Assembly (NCBI GenBank): GCA_028687755.1
Contig: JAQTZL010000004.1
Location: 124,001-188,000, forward strand
Length of the DNA: 64,000 nt
Reading direction: 5' to 3'
Origin: Candidatus Nanopelagicales bacterium
GTDB lineage: Bacteria; Actinomycetota; Actinomycetes; S36-B12
Shown here one piece after another: positions 43,700 to 52,378 of the stretch. A model generated the notes under the pieces. That model did not search any database and was not told the origin of the DNA. It was given only the letters and a program-made list of their open reading frames with translations. The first letter of the stretch is position 1; each line of letters begins with the position of its first letter. A program made the position numbers and the translations under genes.

Positions 43700-44374
43700 A
43701 TGACAAGACTTTCAGTGGAACGCCAGGTAAGCCTGGCTCGCATCATCAATGTATTGGCGCTCGTTGGGCTGCTCGGTGTGCTTGCCGGGTCACTTCACTT
43801 GCAATTAGGAATTGGTGAACAGCCTTGTCCGCTGTGTCTGGTGCAGCGTTCGGGAATGATCGGCCTTGCTGTTGGGCCGGTGATGAATTTGCTGTGGGGT
43901 ATGAAGGCGCAGCATTACGCGATCAGTATTTTGGCTGCGTGTGCTGGTGCTGCGGGAAGTATTCGACAGATTCTCTTGCATGTAGCAAGCCCAACTGATC
44001 CAGGTTACGGGCCGGAGTTTCTTGGTTGGCATCTCTACACCTGGGCATTCGTCACCTTTGCTGTTGGCGTCATTGGTTGTGCAATCTTGTTGTTCTGGAA
44101 CACGCCATTAATCTGTGACGATCAAGGCATCAGTAAGCAGGCTGGGGTGCTGCGCGCTATTACGTATGCAGTCATCACTGCAGTGTTCTTAGATCTTCTA
44201 GTGATTGCCATCAGTGTGATTCCTGAATGTGGCCTCGGTATGTGCCCAGATGATCCAGCGAATATTTCTGGGCTCGGCGATCTTGGTGGCTGGCTGTTCA
44301 TCGCTGGATTGAGTGTTGTGTCAGTTGCGGTTGGGATTTTATTAAATCGCCGCAAGGCAGCTGTTGAGCATTAA
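43700..44374 (+). CDS. dsbB: Disulfide bond formation protein B
   Basis: A 224-residue membrane protein of the DsbB/VKOR-like type with about five helices. The catalytic pair is in QPCPLCLVQR (Cys-x2-Cys); the second outside pair is CGLGMC near residue 190. It passes electrons from a DsbA-like oxidase to quinone. No dsbA gene is in the window. The ATG at 43700 is used (a GTG at 43697 also exists). The small membrane protein before it and the 136-residue membrane protein after it probably form one operon. Confidence 0.85.
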   Translation: MTRLSVERQVSLARIINVLALVGLLGVLAGSLHLQLGIGEQPCPLCLVQRSGMIGLAVGPVMNLLWGMKAQHYAISILAACAGAAGSIRQILLHVASPTDPGYGPEFLGWHLYTWAFVTFAVGVIGCAILLFWNTPLICDDQGISKQAGVLRAITYAVITAVFLDLLVIAISVIPECGLGMCPDDPANISGLGDLGGWLFIAGLSVVSVAVGILLNRRKAAVEH

Positions 44375-44377
44375 GCA

Positions 44378-44788
44378 ATGAATGCACAACGGGTAGCCGG
44401 AATTGCAGTAGCGATGCTAGGCGTTGTGGTTATCTTTCAACTGCTCGTGATGTTCGGTGCACCTTGGGGCGAGTACACACAAGGTGGTGGCACGAGCGGG
44501 TCCTTAACTACGAGTGGGCGTGCGATTGCAGCATTGTCAGTAGTGGTGCTTTGCGCGATGGCGCTCGGCATACTTGCGCGTGCAGGTCGTGGACCTATGA
44601 GGAATTACAACCCAAGAATCGTCACCGTCATTGCTTGGTTTGCCACGGTCTATTCCGGCTTAGCAATCGTGGTGAACCTAGCAACGCCTTCTCAGGTCGA
44701 ACGCATGATCTGGGCACCATTTTCCATCGTGATGTTTGTGCTGATCGTGATCGTGATGAAGATGACACACAAAGGAAAAAACTCCTAG
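44378..44788 (+). CDS. Hypothetical four-helix membrane protein
   Basis: A 136-residue protein with four hydrophobic helices (about residues 7-27, 47-66, 82-103 and 112-130), a Gly/Ser/Thr-rich outside loop after the first (GGGTSGSLTTSG), and a Lys-rich tail. It resembles Trp-associated (TrpP-type) membrane proteins only in topology. It begins 3 nt after dsbB, so it is in the same operon and may work with DsbB at the membrane. No motif allows a function. The start ATG at 44378 has no strong ribosome site, so coupling to dsbB is likely. Confidence 0.65.
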   Translation: MNAQRVAGIAVAMLGVVVIFQLLVMFGAPWGEYTQGGGTSGSLTTSGRAIAALSVVVLCAMALGILARAGRGPMRNYNPRIVTVIAWFATVYSGLAIVVNLATPSQVERMIWAPFSIVMFVLIVIVMKMTHKGKNS

Positions 44789-44804
44789 GGCCTATCCTCA
44801 AGGA

Positions 44805-45284
44805 GTGGATCACGTGCACAACGCCTACCTCGCAGCTATGCAACAAGCCATTGAAGTGGCACAGGTGGGTCCTATTACGGGCGATTTGCCGATCGCGGCC
44901 CTAGTGCTTGATGAGCAAGGTGTCGTGATTGCAGGTGCCGTCAATCAACGCGAAGCCCTCCAGGATCCAACGGCTCATGCTGAAGTACTCGTGCTTCGTG
45001 AAGCCGCAGCGATTCGAGGGGATTGGCATCTCACTGGATGCACGCTCGTGGTCACGCTTGAGCCTTGCCCCATGTGCGCGGGTGCTGCGGTGCTGTCGCG
45101 AATTGATCGAATTGTGTTTGGTGCATGGAATGAGGAATATGGGGCTTGCGGGTCGCATTGGGATCTGCCACGTGATAAGCGCATGAATCATCGACCTGAA
45201 GTGATCGCTGGGATCCTCGCAGAGGAGTGTGGCAATCTGGTGCGAGATTTCATGGCAGGGCAACGAGCACAGGAGGACTTATGA
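44805..45284 (+). CDS. tadA: tRNA-specific adenosine deaminase
   Basis: A 159-residue cytidine-deaminase fold enzyme with the zinc motif split as TAHAEVLVLREA (His and the proton-shuttling Glu) and PCPMCAGAAVL (two Cys). It converts A34 to inosine in tRNA-Arg(ACG), which is encoded at 28954. The GTG at 44805 lies 6 nt after TATCCT, so it could be leaderless; a GTG 9 nt on has AAGGAG in front. The end overlaps the next gene by 4 nt (ATGA). Distinguishing it from guanine deaminase relies on length and the PCPMC form. Confidence 0.9.
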   Translation: MDHVHNAYLAAMQQAIEVAQVGPITGDLPIAALVLDEQGVVIAGAVNQREALQDPTAHAEVLVLREAAAIRGDWHLTGCTLVVTLEPCPMCAGAAVLSRIDRIVFGAWNEEYGACGSHWDLPRDKRMNHRPEVIAGILAEECGNLVRDFMAGQRAQEDL

Positions 45285-45919
45285 GCGGGATGCGTGAAGG
45301 TGCAGTGCGAATCGCACCGCGTCGCTATCGACGTCGTCGTCCGACATGGCACGTCGTTGTTGCCATTGCAGCAGCAGTTCTTGTCGTTGCTGGATTAATT
45401 TTTGGCATCGTAAAGATGTTCAGTGGTAGCGGCGAACCAGAAGCCGTAACTGCGACACCGAATCCCTCGCCATGTGTCACCGTGATGGTTTCTGCAGCTC
45501 AGTCACTTCCGGCAATTGAACGTGTGCGTGTCAATGTGTACAACGGCACGAAAACACCTGGGCTTGCGGGCACTACTGCGCAAACTTTGCGAGCTCGTGG
45601 TTTCACCATCAAGGATGTTGGCAATGCTGTTGGTAATCGCGACATCACCGGTGTTGGTGAACTTCGTTACGGACCTAAAGGCAAAACTTCTGCGCAACTG
45701 TTGGAGTACTACTTCCCAGGTGCGGTGTTGATTCCTGATGGCCGCAGTAAGCGTGTTGTCGATGTGATCATCGGCAGTGGGTTCACCGCTGTTGTTGATG
45801 ACGCAACCGTTGCAGCGAAGAAGGCGTCACCAACACCGAGCCCGTCGGGCCCTGGTTGCCCAACTCCAGCGGCAACGCTCGGTGCTACGCCAGTTGCTTC
45901 TGTGGTACCGGCCGCTTAG
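45281..45919 (+). CDS. Membrane protein with LytR C-terminal domain
   Basis: A 212-residue protein: basic N-terminal part (RRYRRRRPTWHV), one membrane helix (about residues 26-46), an outside spacer, then a LytR_C domain of about 90 residues (VRVNVYNGTKTPGLAG, AQTLRARGFTI, VIIGSGFTAV) and a Pro/Thr/Ser tail. LytR_C domains occur on cell-wall ligases and alone. It overlaps tadA by 4 nt and the convergent iron permease gene by 35 nt. Binding of wall polymer is inferred from the domain. Confidence 0.8.
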   Translation: MSGMREGAVRIAPRRYRRRRPTWHVVVAIAAAVLVVAGLIFGIVKMFSGSGEPEAVTATPNPSPCVTVMVSAAQSLPAIERVRVNVYNGTKTPGLAGTTAQTLRARGFTIKDVGNAVGNRDITGVGELRYGPKGKTSAQLLEYYFPGAVLIPDGRSKRVVDVIIGSGFTAVVDDATVAAKKASPTPSPSGPGCPTPAATLGATPVASVVPAA

Positions 45920-46709
45920 TTTTCTTCAAGAACAACACCAGTACTGGCACCGCATATGCCCACCACACAACAACTTCTAGCCAGGTGGTTACCGGGCGGA
46001 AGCTAAAGATGCCCTTGAGAAGTGAGCCGTACCAGCTCTCAGGTGGAATGGTTGAGCTGATGTCGAATGCGACGGTATCTTCGCCAGGAAGTAACCCAGC
46101 TTCTTGATACTCATGAACGGCATATGCAAGAAGGCCTGCCGCAACGATGATGAGTGCGAAGCCGGTCCAACGGAAAAGTTTTGCGAGATCCAAACTCACT
46201 GCACCGCGATAAATGATGATGCCGATGATCACCGCAGTGACTAATCCCAGAAGCGCACCAATCACTGGCTCACTGGTGCCTCCGCTCGCGGAAATTCCTG
46301 CATAGAGAAATAGTGCGGTTTCCAATCCCTCGCGGATCACTGCGACGAACGCGATGATCGCCAGTGCCCAGCTACCTTTTTCGAGAGCCTGATCAACTTC
46401 ACCTTGGAGTTGGCCCTTAATGAAGCGTGCTCGCTTGGCCATCCAAAAAATCATCCAAGTAATCAGGGCGACAGCGGCGATGCTGGTAGTTCCGGCAAAA
46501 ATTTGCTCGGCACGCTCTGAGAGTTCATTACTGGTGACGGCAAGCAAGACCGCGAATCCCACGGAAAGTGCGATTGCCAATCCCACGCCAGCCCAAAGAC
46601 GAGGAAGGAGATGTTGCTGACCGAGTTTGACGATGTAGGCCACCAAAATCGACACAATCAGAGCGGCTTCAATGCCTTCGCGCAACCCGATCAGAAAATT
46701 GGCGAACAT
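45885..46709 (-). CDS. efeU: FTR1-family iron permease
   Basis: A 274-residue membrane protein with seven helices and the two iron-binding motifs R-E-G-I-E (residues 10-14) and R-E-G-L-E (126-130). It imports Fe(III), usually with EfeO and EfeB, which are not in the window. AAGGAG gives the ATG at 46709. A long, nearly perfect inverted repeat in front of the gene is a probable iron-regulated operator. The 3' end overlaps the LytR_C gene by 35 nt. Confidence 0.9.
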   Translation of the reverse strand: MFANFLIGLREGIEAALIVSILVAYIVKLGQQHLLPRLWAGVGLAIALSVGFAVLLAVTSNELSERAEQIFAGTTSIAAVALITWMIFWMAKRARFIKGQLQGEVDQALEKGSWALAIIAFVAVIREGLETALFLYAGISASGGTSEPVIGALLGLVTAVIIGIIIYRGAVSLDLAKLFRWTGFALIIVAAGLLAYAVHEYQEAGLLPGEDTVAFDISSTIPPESWYGSLLKGIFSFRPVTTWLEVVVWWAYAVPVLVLFLKKTKRPVPQKQLA

Positions 46710-46720
46710 TCGCACTCCTT

Positions 46721-46774
46721 AACTTAGGTAACCCTTACTTGGATCAATGTGCACAAGTTAGGGTTACCTAAGTT
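46721..46774. promoter_or_regulatory. Long inverted repeat before the iron permease gene
   Basis: Two 20-bp arms (46721-46740 and 46755-46774) are complementary at 19 of 20 positions around a 14-nt centre. Each arm contains a TTAGG/CCTAA-type core (TTAGGGTTACCTAA in the right arm), which recalls half-sites of DtxR/IdeR iron boxes but with different spacing. It covers the likely efeU promoter. An iron repressor site is inferred. Confidence 0.65.
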
Positions 46775-46834
46775 ATATGTCAAGCCGATGCGGTCAATAG
46801 GGACCAAAGTCCTGACTACGAATCATGGATCCGA

Positions 46835-46893
46835 ACATGATTCATGGGCACCCAGAAAATCTGGATACCCATGAATTGGCGGTGGCGGTGGGA
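46835..46893. repeat. Copy 1 of a 59-bp repeat with tRNA 3' end
   Basis: This copy matches 46932-46991 at all but one inserted base. It holds a hairpin (ATTCATGGG and CCCATGAAT with an inner CCAGA/TCTGG) and, at its right end, a partial copy of the 3' end of tRNA-Ser(CGA). Confidence 0.85.
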
Positions 46894-46931
46894 GCCGTCG
46901 CCCTTCGGGCTCCTCCCAAATCCTTGGGCAC

Positions 46932-46991
46932 ACATGATTCATGGGCACCCAGAACAATCTGGATACCCATGAATTGGCGGTGGCGGTGGGA
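46932..46991. repeat. Copy 2 of the repeat, overlapping tRNA-Ser(CGA)
   Basis: The second copy includes the true 3' end of tRNA-Ser(CGA) and the hairpin that follows it on the minus strand, which likely acts as its terminator. The copies start 97 bp apart. Confidence 0.85.
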
Positions 46992-47064
46992 TTTGAACCC
47001 ACGGTGAGGTTGCCCCCACACGCGCTTTCGAGGCGCGCTCCTTTGGCCGCTCGGACACGCCACC
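46978..47064 (-). tRNA. tRNA-Ser(CGA)
   Basis: An 87-nt class II tRNA. Acceptor GGTGGCG pairs with CGCCACC and G is the discriminator. The anticodon arm CGCGC-CTCGAAA-GCGCG gives anticodon CGA. The variable arm is GTGTGGGGGCAACCTCACC-like and long. The 3' end lies in a repeat. Confidence 0.95.
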
Positions 47065-47085
47065 GTGGAAGAGGGTACAAGTAAG

Positions 47086-47115
47086 AAACGAGGGCACCGT
47101 TTGGTGCCCTCGTTT
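47086..47115. terminator. Hairpin between the two tRNA-Ser genes
   Basis: AAACGAGGGCACC (47086-47098) and GGTGCCCTCGTTT (47103-47115) make a perfect 13-bp stem with a GTTT loop. It would terminate transcription of tRNA-Ser(GGA) on the minus strand. Confidence 0.85.
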
Positions 47116-47123
47116 ACTTCACG

Positions 47124-47208
47124 CGGAGGGTAGGGGATTCGAACCCCTGAGGGGTTTCCCCCAACCCGCTTTCCAAGCGAGCGCCATAGGCCACTAGGCG
47201 AATCCTCC
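47124..47208 (-). tRNA. tRNA-Ser(GGA)
   Basis: An 85-nt class II tRNA. Acceptor GGAGGAT pairs with ACCCTCC except for one A-C mismatch (position 6), and G is the discriminator. The anticodon arm CTCGC-TTGGAAA-GCGGG gives anticodon GGA. T-arm AGGGGTTCGAATCCCCT. Confidence 0.93.
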
Positions 47209-47270
47209 GTGGGGGAGCCTACCGTTCGCCCGAGTTGGCCTCAATCTTCCCTGCCCTTACAGTTATCTCG

Positions 47271-47356
47271 ACCCCTCGTGCGGCGTTATCTCGCTGAACC
47301 TCCCCAGGGCCGGAAGGCAGCAAGGACAGGTGAGCTCTAGCGGGTGTGCGAGGGGT
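47271..47356 (+). ncRNA. ffs: Signal recognition particle RNA, small bacterial type
   Basis: About 86 nt. The universal core is seen as CCCAGGGCCGGAAGGCAGCA then AGGACAGG, forming the GGAA tetraloop hairpin that binds Ffh. The ends pair as ACCCCTCG with CGAGGGGT. SRP RNA near dnaX is common in actinobacteria. It ends 24 nt before the secreted hydrolase gene, which is in its usual dnaX-facing gap. Confidence 0.95.
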
Positions 47357-47380
47357 CCCTTATATGTAGAGGATCAGCAC

Positions 47381-49474
47381 ATGGCCAACATTTCGCGCTC
47401 ACATACGTTGATTGCAAAAATCGCTGCAGTTGTATTAGGCGTCGGTTCGATCGTGAGCTTCGTACCGACAAGTGCGCAGGCCGTTGACCTCACGCAAACG
47501 CAAATCGATGCAGGCCTCAAGAGGTTCCAAACCGCATCTGCGCGTGCGAGCTACTTCATGTCGATGGAAGTCGCACCAGAGGTAACCGGTGCTGTTCCAC
47601 TGAAGGCTGGCATGCATCGCCTGTGGGATATGAAGACAGCTTGGAAAGACGTGAACCCTTCAAAGGGTGTTTTTGACTGGTCTGTTTTGGATATGCGCGT
47701 TGCGCAGTCAGAAGCAACAGGTGCGCGGCCAATGCTCGTTCTCGGATTAACGCCAACCTGGGCAGCAAGTGATCCAAATGCTGGAGATGCACGTTGGGGT
47801 CTTGGAACCGCAAGTCCACCAAAAGACATCAACGACTGGAAGAACTACGTCCAAGCCGTCGTGAGTCGCTACGGCAATCGCATTGCTGGGTACGAAGTAT
47901 GGAACGAAGCGAACCTTCAAACATTCTGGACCGGTTCATACGATCAGCTCGCAGAGTTAACAGATACTGCGTTCGACATCATCAAGTCATCGAACTCGGG
48001 TGCGCTTGTGATGATGGCTTCAACGACAACTCGTTTGGTTTCACCAGCGGCGAAGTTCACCACGGGTTATCTGGAAGCACTTGGGCGTTACGGCAATCCA
48101 TTTGATGGATACACCATTCACACCTACCCCGCAGGCGACATTCCATTCGATGGAATTTCGGCGCAGCGCATTGCCGATGTCAAAGCGTGGCAGACCGCGG
48201 TTGTGAAAGCCGTTGGCCCGGATTCCCCACTTTTGGATCGACTGATTTTCGATACCGAAGTGAACTACGGACTCGCCGGCCCAGGCGCGCGACCAGGAAC
48301 AGACTTCACGGACGAGCAGGGTGCAACATTGCTCGAGCAGACCTATCGCGATTCAGCGGCACTGGGCATTGATGCAACGTTCTGGTACCTCTACACGGCA
48401 GCACCGTTTGATTTGCTTGGTGTTCAAATGTGGTCGGGTTCGCCAGTTGTGAATGCGAAATGGAATGCATTGCGGAGTTCAACTCCCGCTGCAAGCACTC
48501 CGACGAATCAGGGATCAACGACCACTACGCCAACCACGGATGCGCCACCTGCGCCAATCAATCTCCAAGCGGGACGTACCGGGACGCAATTGAGATTGAC
48601 GTGGGATATGCCAGTAGAAACCTTTGGCTCAACTAATAAAACGAGTTACAACATTGAAAGTAAAAGTAAGTTCACTAGCGGTTCTTGGGGACCATGGAAT
48701 GGGTTTGCGAACGTTTTAGAAGGTCAGAGCTACACGGAGAAGGCTCCTTGGCTCGATCTTTCCGGAAGCATTTTTGATTTCCGGGTGCAAGCGATGGTCA
48801 ACGGTAAGACTTCCGATTGGTCCACACCTGCCAGAATGGTCGTAACGAAAAACGTCACACCCCCAAATAACGTCAATGCGATTATCAACAGCTCAGCGGT
48901 AGTCGTGACATGGCAGGGCAGTTCACTTGATACTGATTTATTAGAGGGCTATCGCATTGAAGGTCGCAACGTTTCGAAGAAAACTCTTTGGAAAGTTTTG
49001 GCAACCACAAGCAACACGGTCCCGTCAAAGCGTCTAACGCGCGAGCAGGTTGGTGCCGATGAGTTCGATACCGTGGAATTTCGAGTGTCCACGCTTTCAA
49101 CAAGCGGCAAGCGATCCAGGCCATCGCCTGAATCACCGCGGCGCCAGTTCACCAATGAACTACCCGCTCCAGTGAACGTCAATGCTACGTACGACTCATC
49201 GCTTGGTTGGATGACCATCACTTGGGCCGCCCCGGATACCGCAGTGCCTGGCGGCCGCAACGTGATGGGCTACGAGTTCTCGTATCAGTGGCCAGGGTCT
49301 ACGAGTTGGACAACCTTCGGCGATCCTGTTGGCTCCAAGGTGGGTAGCACAAGTGCTGTTTTCGATTTGGTCAATGTCCCAAAGGGCGTGCTGAACGTGA
49401 GAATTCGCTCCGTGGGTTGGCCTGGTCAGATCTACTCGGCCTATTCCTCGCCAATTGGCGTCGTGAAGAGGTAG
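47381..49474 (+). CDS. Secreted GH39-like glycoside hydrolase with FN3-like domains
   Basis: A 697-residue exported enzyme. Signal peptide to about residue 34 (AQA site). The catalytic (beta/alpha)8 domain (about 50-390) has the acid/base Glu E176 in YEVWNEANLQTFW and the nucleophile Glu E293 in FDTEVNYG, as in clan GH-A families such as GH39 and GH5. A Ser/Thr/Pro linker follows (about 392-415), then about three FN3-type modules of roughly 95 residues (PAPINLQA, PPNNVNAI, PAPVNVNA at their starts). The start ATG at 47381 is after the SRP RNA. It may attack xylan-like or beta-linked glycans. The family number is a best guess. Confidence 0.8.
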   Translation: MANISRSHTLIAKIAAVVLGVGSIVSFVPTSAQAVDLTQTQIDAGLKRFQTASARASYFMSMEVAPEVTGAVPLKAGMHRLWDMKTAWKDVNPSKGVFDWSVLDMRVAQSEATGARPMLVLGLTPTWAASDPNAGDARWGLGTASPPKDINDWKNYVQAVVSRYGNRIAGYEVWNEANLQTFWTGSYDQLAELTDTAFDIIKSSNSGALVMMASTTTRLVSPAAKFTTGYLEALGRYGNPFDGYTIHTYPAGDIPFDGISAQRIADVKAWQTAVVKAVGPDSPLLDRLIFDTEVNYGLAGPGARPGTDFTDEQGATLLEQTYRDSAALGIDATFWYLYTAAPFDLLGVQMWSGSPVVNAKWNALRSSTPAASTPTNQGSTTTTPTTDAPPAPINLQAGRTGTQLRLTWDMPVETFGSTNKTSYNIESKSKFTSGSWGPWNGFANVLEGQSYTEKAPWLDLSGSIFDFRVQAMVNGKTSDWSTPARMVVTKNVTPPNNVNAIINSSAVVVTWQGSSLDTDLLEGYRIEGRNVSKKTLWKVLATTSNTVPSKRLTREQVGADEFDTVEFRVSTLSTSGKRSRPSPESPRRQFTNELPAPVNVNATYDSSLGWMTITWAAPDTAVPGGRNVMGYEFSYQWPGSTSWTTFGDPVGSKVGSTSAVFDLVNVPKGVLNVRIRSVGWPGQIYSAYSSPIGVVKR

Positions 49475-49525
49475 TGAAACTGATCGCGACGAAGAGTGTC
49501 GGTACGAGCCAATAAGGTGGCACCC

Positions 49526-51370
49526 GTGTCCATGGCCCTGTATCGCACTTATCGCCCTGCTTCCCTTGCGGAAGTGGTCGGTCAGGAGCACGTCACTGGT
49601 CCACTGACCCGCGCACTGCAAAACGACCGCACGCATCACGCGTACCTCTTTGCTGGACCTCGTGGTTGTGGCAAAACCTCAACCGCACGCATCATGGCTC
49701 GGTCGCTGAACTGCGAACAGGGTCCAACTCCAACCCCTTGTGGTGTGTGCCAAAGCTGCATGGATCTTGCACCCAATGGAGCAGGTTCCATCGACGTTAT
49801 TGAGCTTGATGCCGCAAGCCACGGCGGTGTTGATGACACTCGCGACCTTCGCGAACGAGCAATGTTTGCTCCTGCATCCTCGCGTTACAAGATTTACATC
49901 ATCGATGAAGCCCACATGGTGACCTCCGCAGGCTTTAACGCACTGTTAAAACTTGTTGAAGAGCCACCACCGCATGTGCGCTTTATCTTTGCGACTACTG
50001 AAGTCGACAAGGTGCTGCCAACAATTCGCTCGCGTACGCACAACTACACCTTCCGCTTAGTGTCGACGCGTGAATTGCAAATTCACCTTGCATCCATTTG
50101 CGATCAAGAGGGCGTAGCTGCTGATGCGGCAGCCCTCGCGTTGATTGCACGCGCAGGTGCCGGCAGTGTTCGTGACTCGCTTTCAATTCTTGGCCAAGTG
50201 ATTGCCGGAGCTGGCAGTGAAGGTGTCACGTACGCCGACACAGTGATGCAGCTTGGTATGACTGACATGACCTTGCTGGATGAAACCGTTGATGCACTGA
50301 TTGCCCGTGATGGCGCGGCTCTGTTTGGCACCATTGAAAAGGTCATGGATGCAGGCCACGAGCCCCGCCGCTTCGTTAGTGATCTCGTTGAACGTTTGCG
50401 TGACCTGATTGTGCTGCAGCATGTGCCAGGCGCGGCAGCGATGTCATTGATCGACGGGCCAGATGAGTTGATTGCCCGTGAGCTCGAACAAGCACAACTT
50501 ATTGGTGCCGCTGAACTTTCACGCGCAGCCGATGTCGTAAGCGAAGCATTGAGTGAGCTCAAAGGCGCAACAGCTCCACGGCTGCAACTTGAATTGATGT
50601 GCGCCCGTTTGTTGTTGCCGGCGATTGATGCTGATGAACGCGGGCTTCGCGCTCGTCTTGACCAAATTGAACGTCGTTTGGCTTCTGCTCCCGTTGATGC
50701 AGTTGTGGCATCAAAGGCAAGTGCTGCACCTGCTGCACCTGCTCCACCTGCCGTGCCAGCAAGCCCACCAAAGCTTTCTGCTGTTGCGCCTTCAACAGCG
50801 GCGAAAGCAACACCAGAAACTCAATCTCCTGTTGCACCTGCGGCTGGAGCGAAACCACCAGCTGCGCCAAAGATTCCTAAGGCTGGACCACCGGCAAAGG
50901 CTGTTGTTGAAGAGACTGTTGCTGTAGTTGCACCTGTTTCGGGAGCAATCGGAGATACGCCTGCGCTTTCAGACTTCGTCACAATGTGGCCAGCGATCAT
51001 GGATGCAACCAAGGCGTATTCACGCGTTGCGTGGATGTTGTTCAACGCTTCGCAGCCGCTTTCTATTGCTGACGGAACCTTGGCAGTTGGTGTACCCAAT
51101 GCTGGTCAGGTCAACAACGCGCGCACCAGTGGTCACGATGAACGTCTGCGTCAAGCAATTCTTGACGTGATGCGTGCTGATGTGCGTATTGATGTGGTGC
51201 TTGCACCAAACGCAGTTGCCCCAAATGGTTCATTAGCGAATGAATCAATTGCGGTGATTGCTGAAGTGGATACGCCAAGCGTTGACGACGATGACGTAGA
51301 TGACGAGTCAGGTATTGATCTGGCCATTCGCGCGCTGGGTGCCACCCAAATCGGCGAGATTGAACACTGA
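49526..51370 (+). CDS. dnaX: DNA polymerase III subunit gamma/tau
   Basis: A 614-residue clamp-loader ATPase. Features: [18 protein letters not shown] start, Walker [10 protein letters not shown], four zinc Cys (C near 60, then CGVCQSC), Walker B IDEAHM and sensor [11 protein letters not shown]. The C-terminal half has an Ala/Pro-rich linker and the tau-type region that contacts the polymerase. No slippery frameshift site was identified. The GTG at 49526 has AAGGTGG upstream; the ATG at 49532 is the alternative. Its stop overlaps the recR start. The gene order ffs, dnaX, recR is conserved, here interrupted by the hydrolase. Confidence 0.95.
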   Translation: MSMALYRTYRPASLAEVVGQEHVTGPLTRALQNDRTHHAYLFAGPRGCGKTSTARIMARSLNCEQGPTPTPCGVCQSCMDLAPNGAGSIDVIELDAASHGGVDDTRDLRERAMFAPASSRYKIYIIDEAHMVTSAGFNALLKLVEEPPPHVRFIFATTEVDKVLPTIRSRTHNYTFRLVSTRELQIHLASICDQEGVAADAAALALIARAGAGSVRDSLSILGQVIAGAGSEGVTYADTVMQLGMTDMTLLDETVDALIARDGAALFGTIEKVMDAGHEPRRFVSDLVERLRDLIVLQHVPGAAAMSLIDGPDELIARELEQAQLIGAAELSRAADVVSEALSELKGATAPRLQLELMCARLLLPAIDADERGLRARLDQIERRLASAPVDAVVASKASAAPAAPAPPAVPASPPKLSAVAPSTAAKATPETQSPVAPAAGAKPPAAPKIPKAGPPAKAVVEETVAVVAPVSGAIGDTPALSDFVTMWPAIMDATKAYSRVAWMLFNASQPLSIADGTLAVGVPNAGQVNNARTSGHDERLRQAILDVMRADVRIDVVLAPNAVAPNGSLANESIAVIAEVDTPSVDDDDVDDESGIDLAIRALGATQIGEIEH

Positions 51371-51963
51371 TGTACGAAGGCATTGTTCAAGATCTCATTG
51401 ATGAGCTCGGTCGGCTTCCCGGCGTGGGCCCAAAAAGCGCGCAGCGCATTGCATTTCATATTCTTTCTGCCGATCCAACTGACGTCATGCGCTTGGCAGA
51501 TGCTTTACGCGAAGTGAAAGAAAAGGTTCGCTTCTGCGCGGTGTGTGGCAACGTTGCTGAAGAAGAGGAATGTCGCATCTGCCGCGATCCTCGTCGCGAT
51601 CAAACAATCCTGTGCGTGGTCGAAGAATCAAAAGACGTAGTAGCCATTGAAAAGACTCGTGAATTCAAGGGTCGCTATCACGTGCTCGGTGGGGCAATCA
51701 GCCCAATCGAAGGTATCGGCCCCGATGATTTGCGCATTCGTGAGCTAATGGCGCGGCTATCCGATGCCACCATCGTTGAAATCATTCTTGCCACAGATCC
51801 CAACCTTGAAGGTGAAGCGACTGCTACTTACCTTGCGCGCATGATTGCTCCCCTTGGCATCGCGGTGTCGCGTTTAGCGAGTGGATTGCCCGTTGGCGGC
51901 GACCTTGAATATGCCGATGAGGTCACGCTGGGCCGTGCCTTTGAAGGCCGCCGACGCGTGTAA
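51370..51963 (+). CDS. recR: Recombination protein RecR
   Basis: A 197-residue protein that works with RecF and RecO in gap repair. It has an N-terminal helix-hairpin-helix ([17 protein letters not shown]), a zinc finger ([16 protein letters not shown]), a Toprim part ([15 protein letters not shown]) and the C-terminal Walker-like [17 protein letters not shown]. The ATG overlaps the dnaX stop by one base. No ebfC gene lies between dnaX and recR, unlike in many bacteria. A 423-bp gap with RNA-like hairpins follows before lysC. Confidence 0.97.
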   Translation: MYEGIVQDLIDELGRLPGVGPKSAQRIAFHILSADPTDVMRLADALREVKEKVRFCAVCGNVAEEEECRICRDPRRDQTILCVVEESKDVVAIEKTREFKGRYHVLGGAISPIEGIGPDDLRIRELMARLSDATIVEIILATDPNLEGEATATYLARMIAPLGIAVSRLASGLPVGGDLEYADEVTLGRAFEGRRRV

Positions 51964-52089
51964 TTGCAAGGCTTTCTAGCTCTGCTGATCTTGAACTCTG
52001 AGTACTTTCGTTTTATATTTGGGGGGCGACAGGGGTTGAAAGGTCCCCTTGCCGCCCCGAAAGGTCACCCGGTGCCCTTGAGGGTCCGG

Positions 52090-52170
52090 ATGAGTTCCGC
52101 GAGGGCTCTGATGATGCAAGCCATGGCTATCAACTTCTGGCTGTTCATCAGGGCCTTTCGCTTTCCCTGA
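52090..52170 (+). CDS. Possible 26-residue peptide, Phe-rich
   Basis: The frame encodes a 26-residue peptide with four Phe and one Trp near its end (NFWLFIRAFRFP), preceded by GAGGG. It overlaps a hairpin, as leader peptides do, but Phe would not be the expected signal for lysC. It may be a chance ORF. Confidence 0.25.
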   Translation: MSSARALMMQAMAINFWLFIRAFRFP

Positions 52171-52372
52171 TCGAATTTCCGATCCACCTTTCACCTCCTC
52201 CCTTCAGCAAAGGTGCGCCCGTGATTGCGCACCCATGCCGAAAGGGGAGATCCGGTGAAGGTAAGTCGGTTGAAATCGCTGCGTCCATGGCGAATCTAGA
52301 ACTGTGGACAGGACCCATGTAGGCGTGCGATTGTGGATAAACCCTTGAGGAAAACGCTTACGTTTTGCCGGG

Positions 52373-52378
52373 TAGACT
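52373..52378 (+). promoter_or_regulatory. -10 element of lysC, leaderless
   Basis: TAGACT at 52373-52378 ends 8 nt before the GTG start at 52387, so transcription should begin at or very near the start codon. No good -35 was seen (TTGAGG at 52345 is too far). Confidence 0.55.

Noticed and set aside
46835-46991. CRISPR-like repeats
   Set aside because: Only two copies, longer than CRISPR repeats, with no further units or cas genes.
46823-47080. Minus-strand open frames
   Set aside because: They arise from tRNA-Ser(CGA) and the duplicated hairpin repeats, not from a protein gene.
49526-51370. Programmed frameshift in dnaX
   Set aside because: No A/T-rich slippery heptamer with a following stem was seen in the linker; the full tau-length frame is open.
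51976-52194. Minus-strand open frame after recR
   Set aside because: Composition is unlike a protein (low hydrophobic content, repeated G/P/K) and it covers the RNA-like hairpins.
52200-52300. Lysine riboswitch before lysC
   Set aside because: A short GAAAGGGGAG-type match exists, but the remaining helices and the GGAGGGCTATC block are missing.
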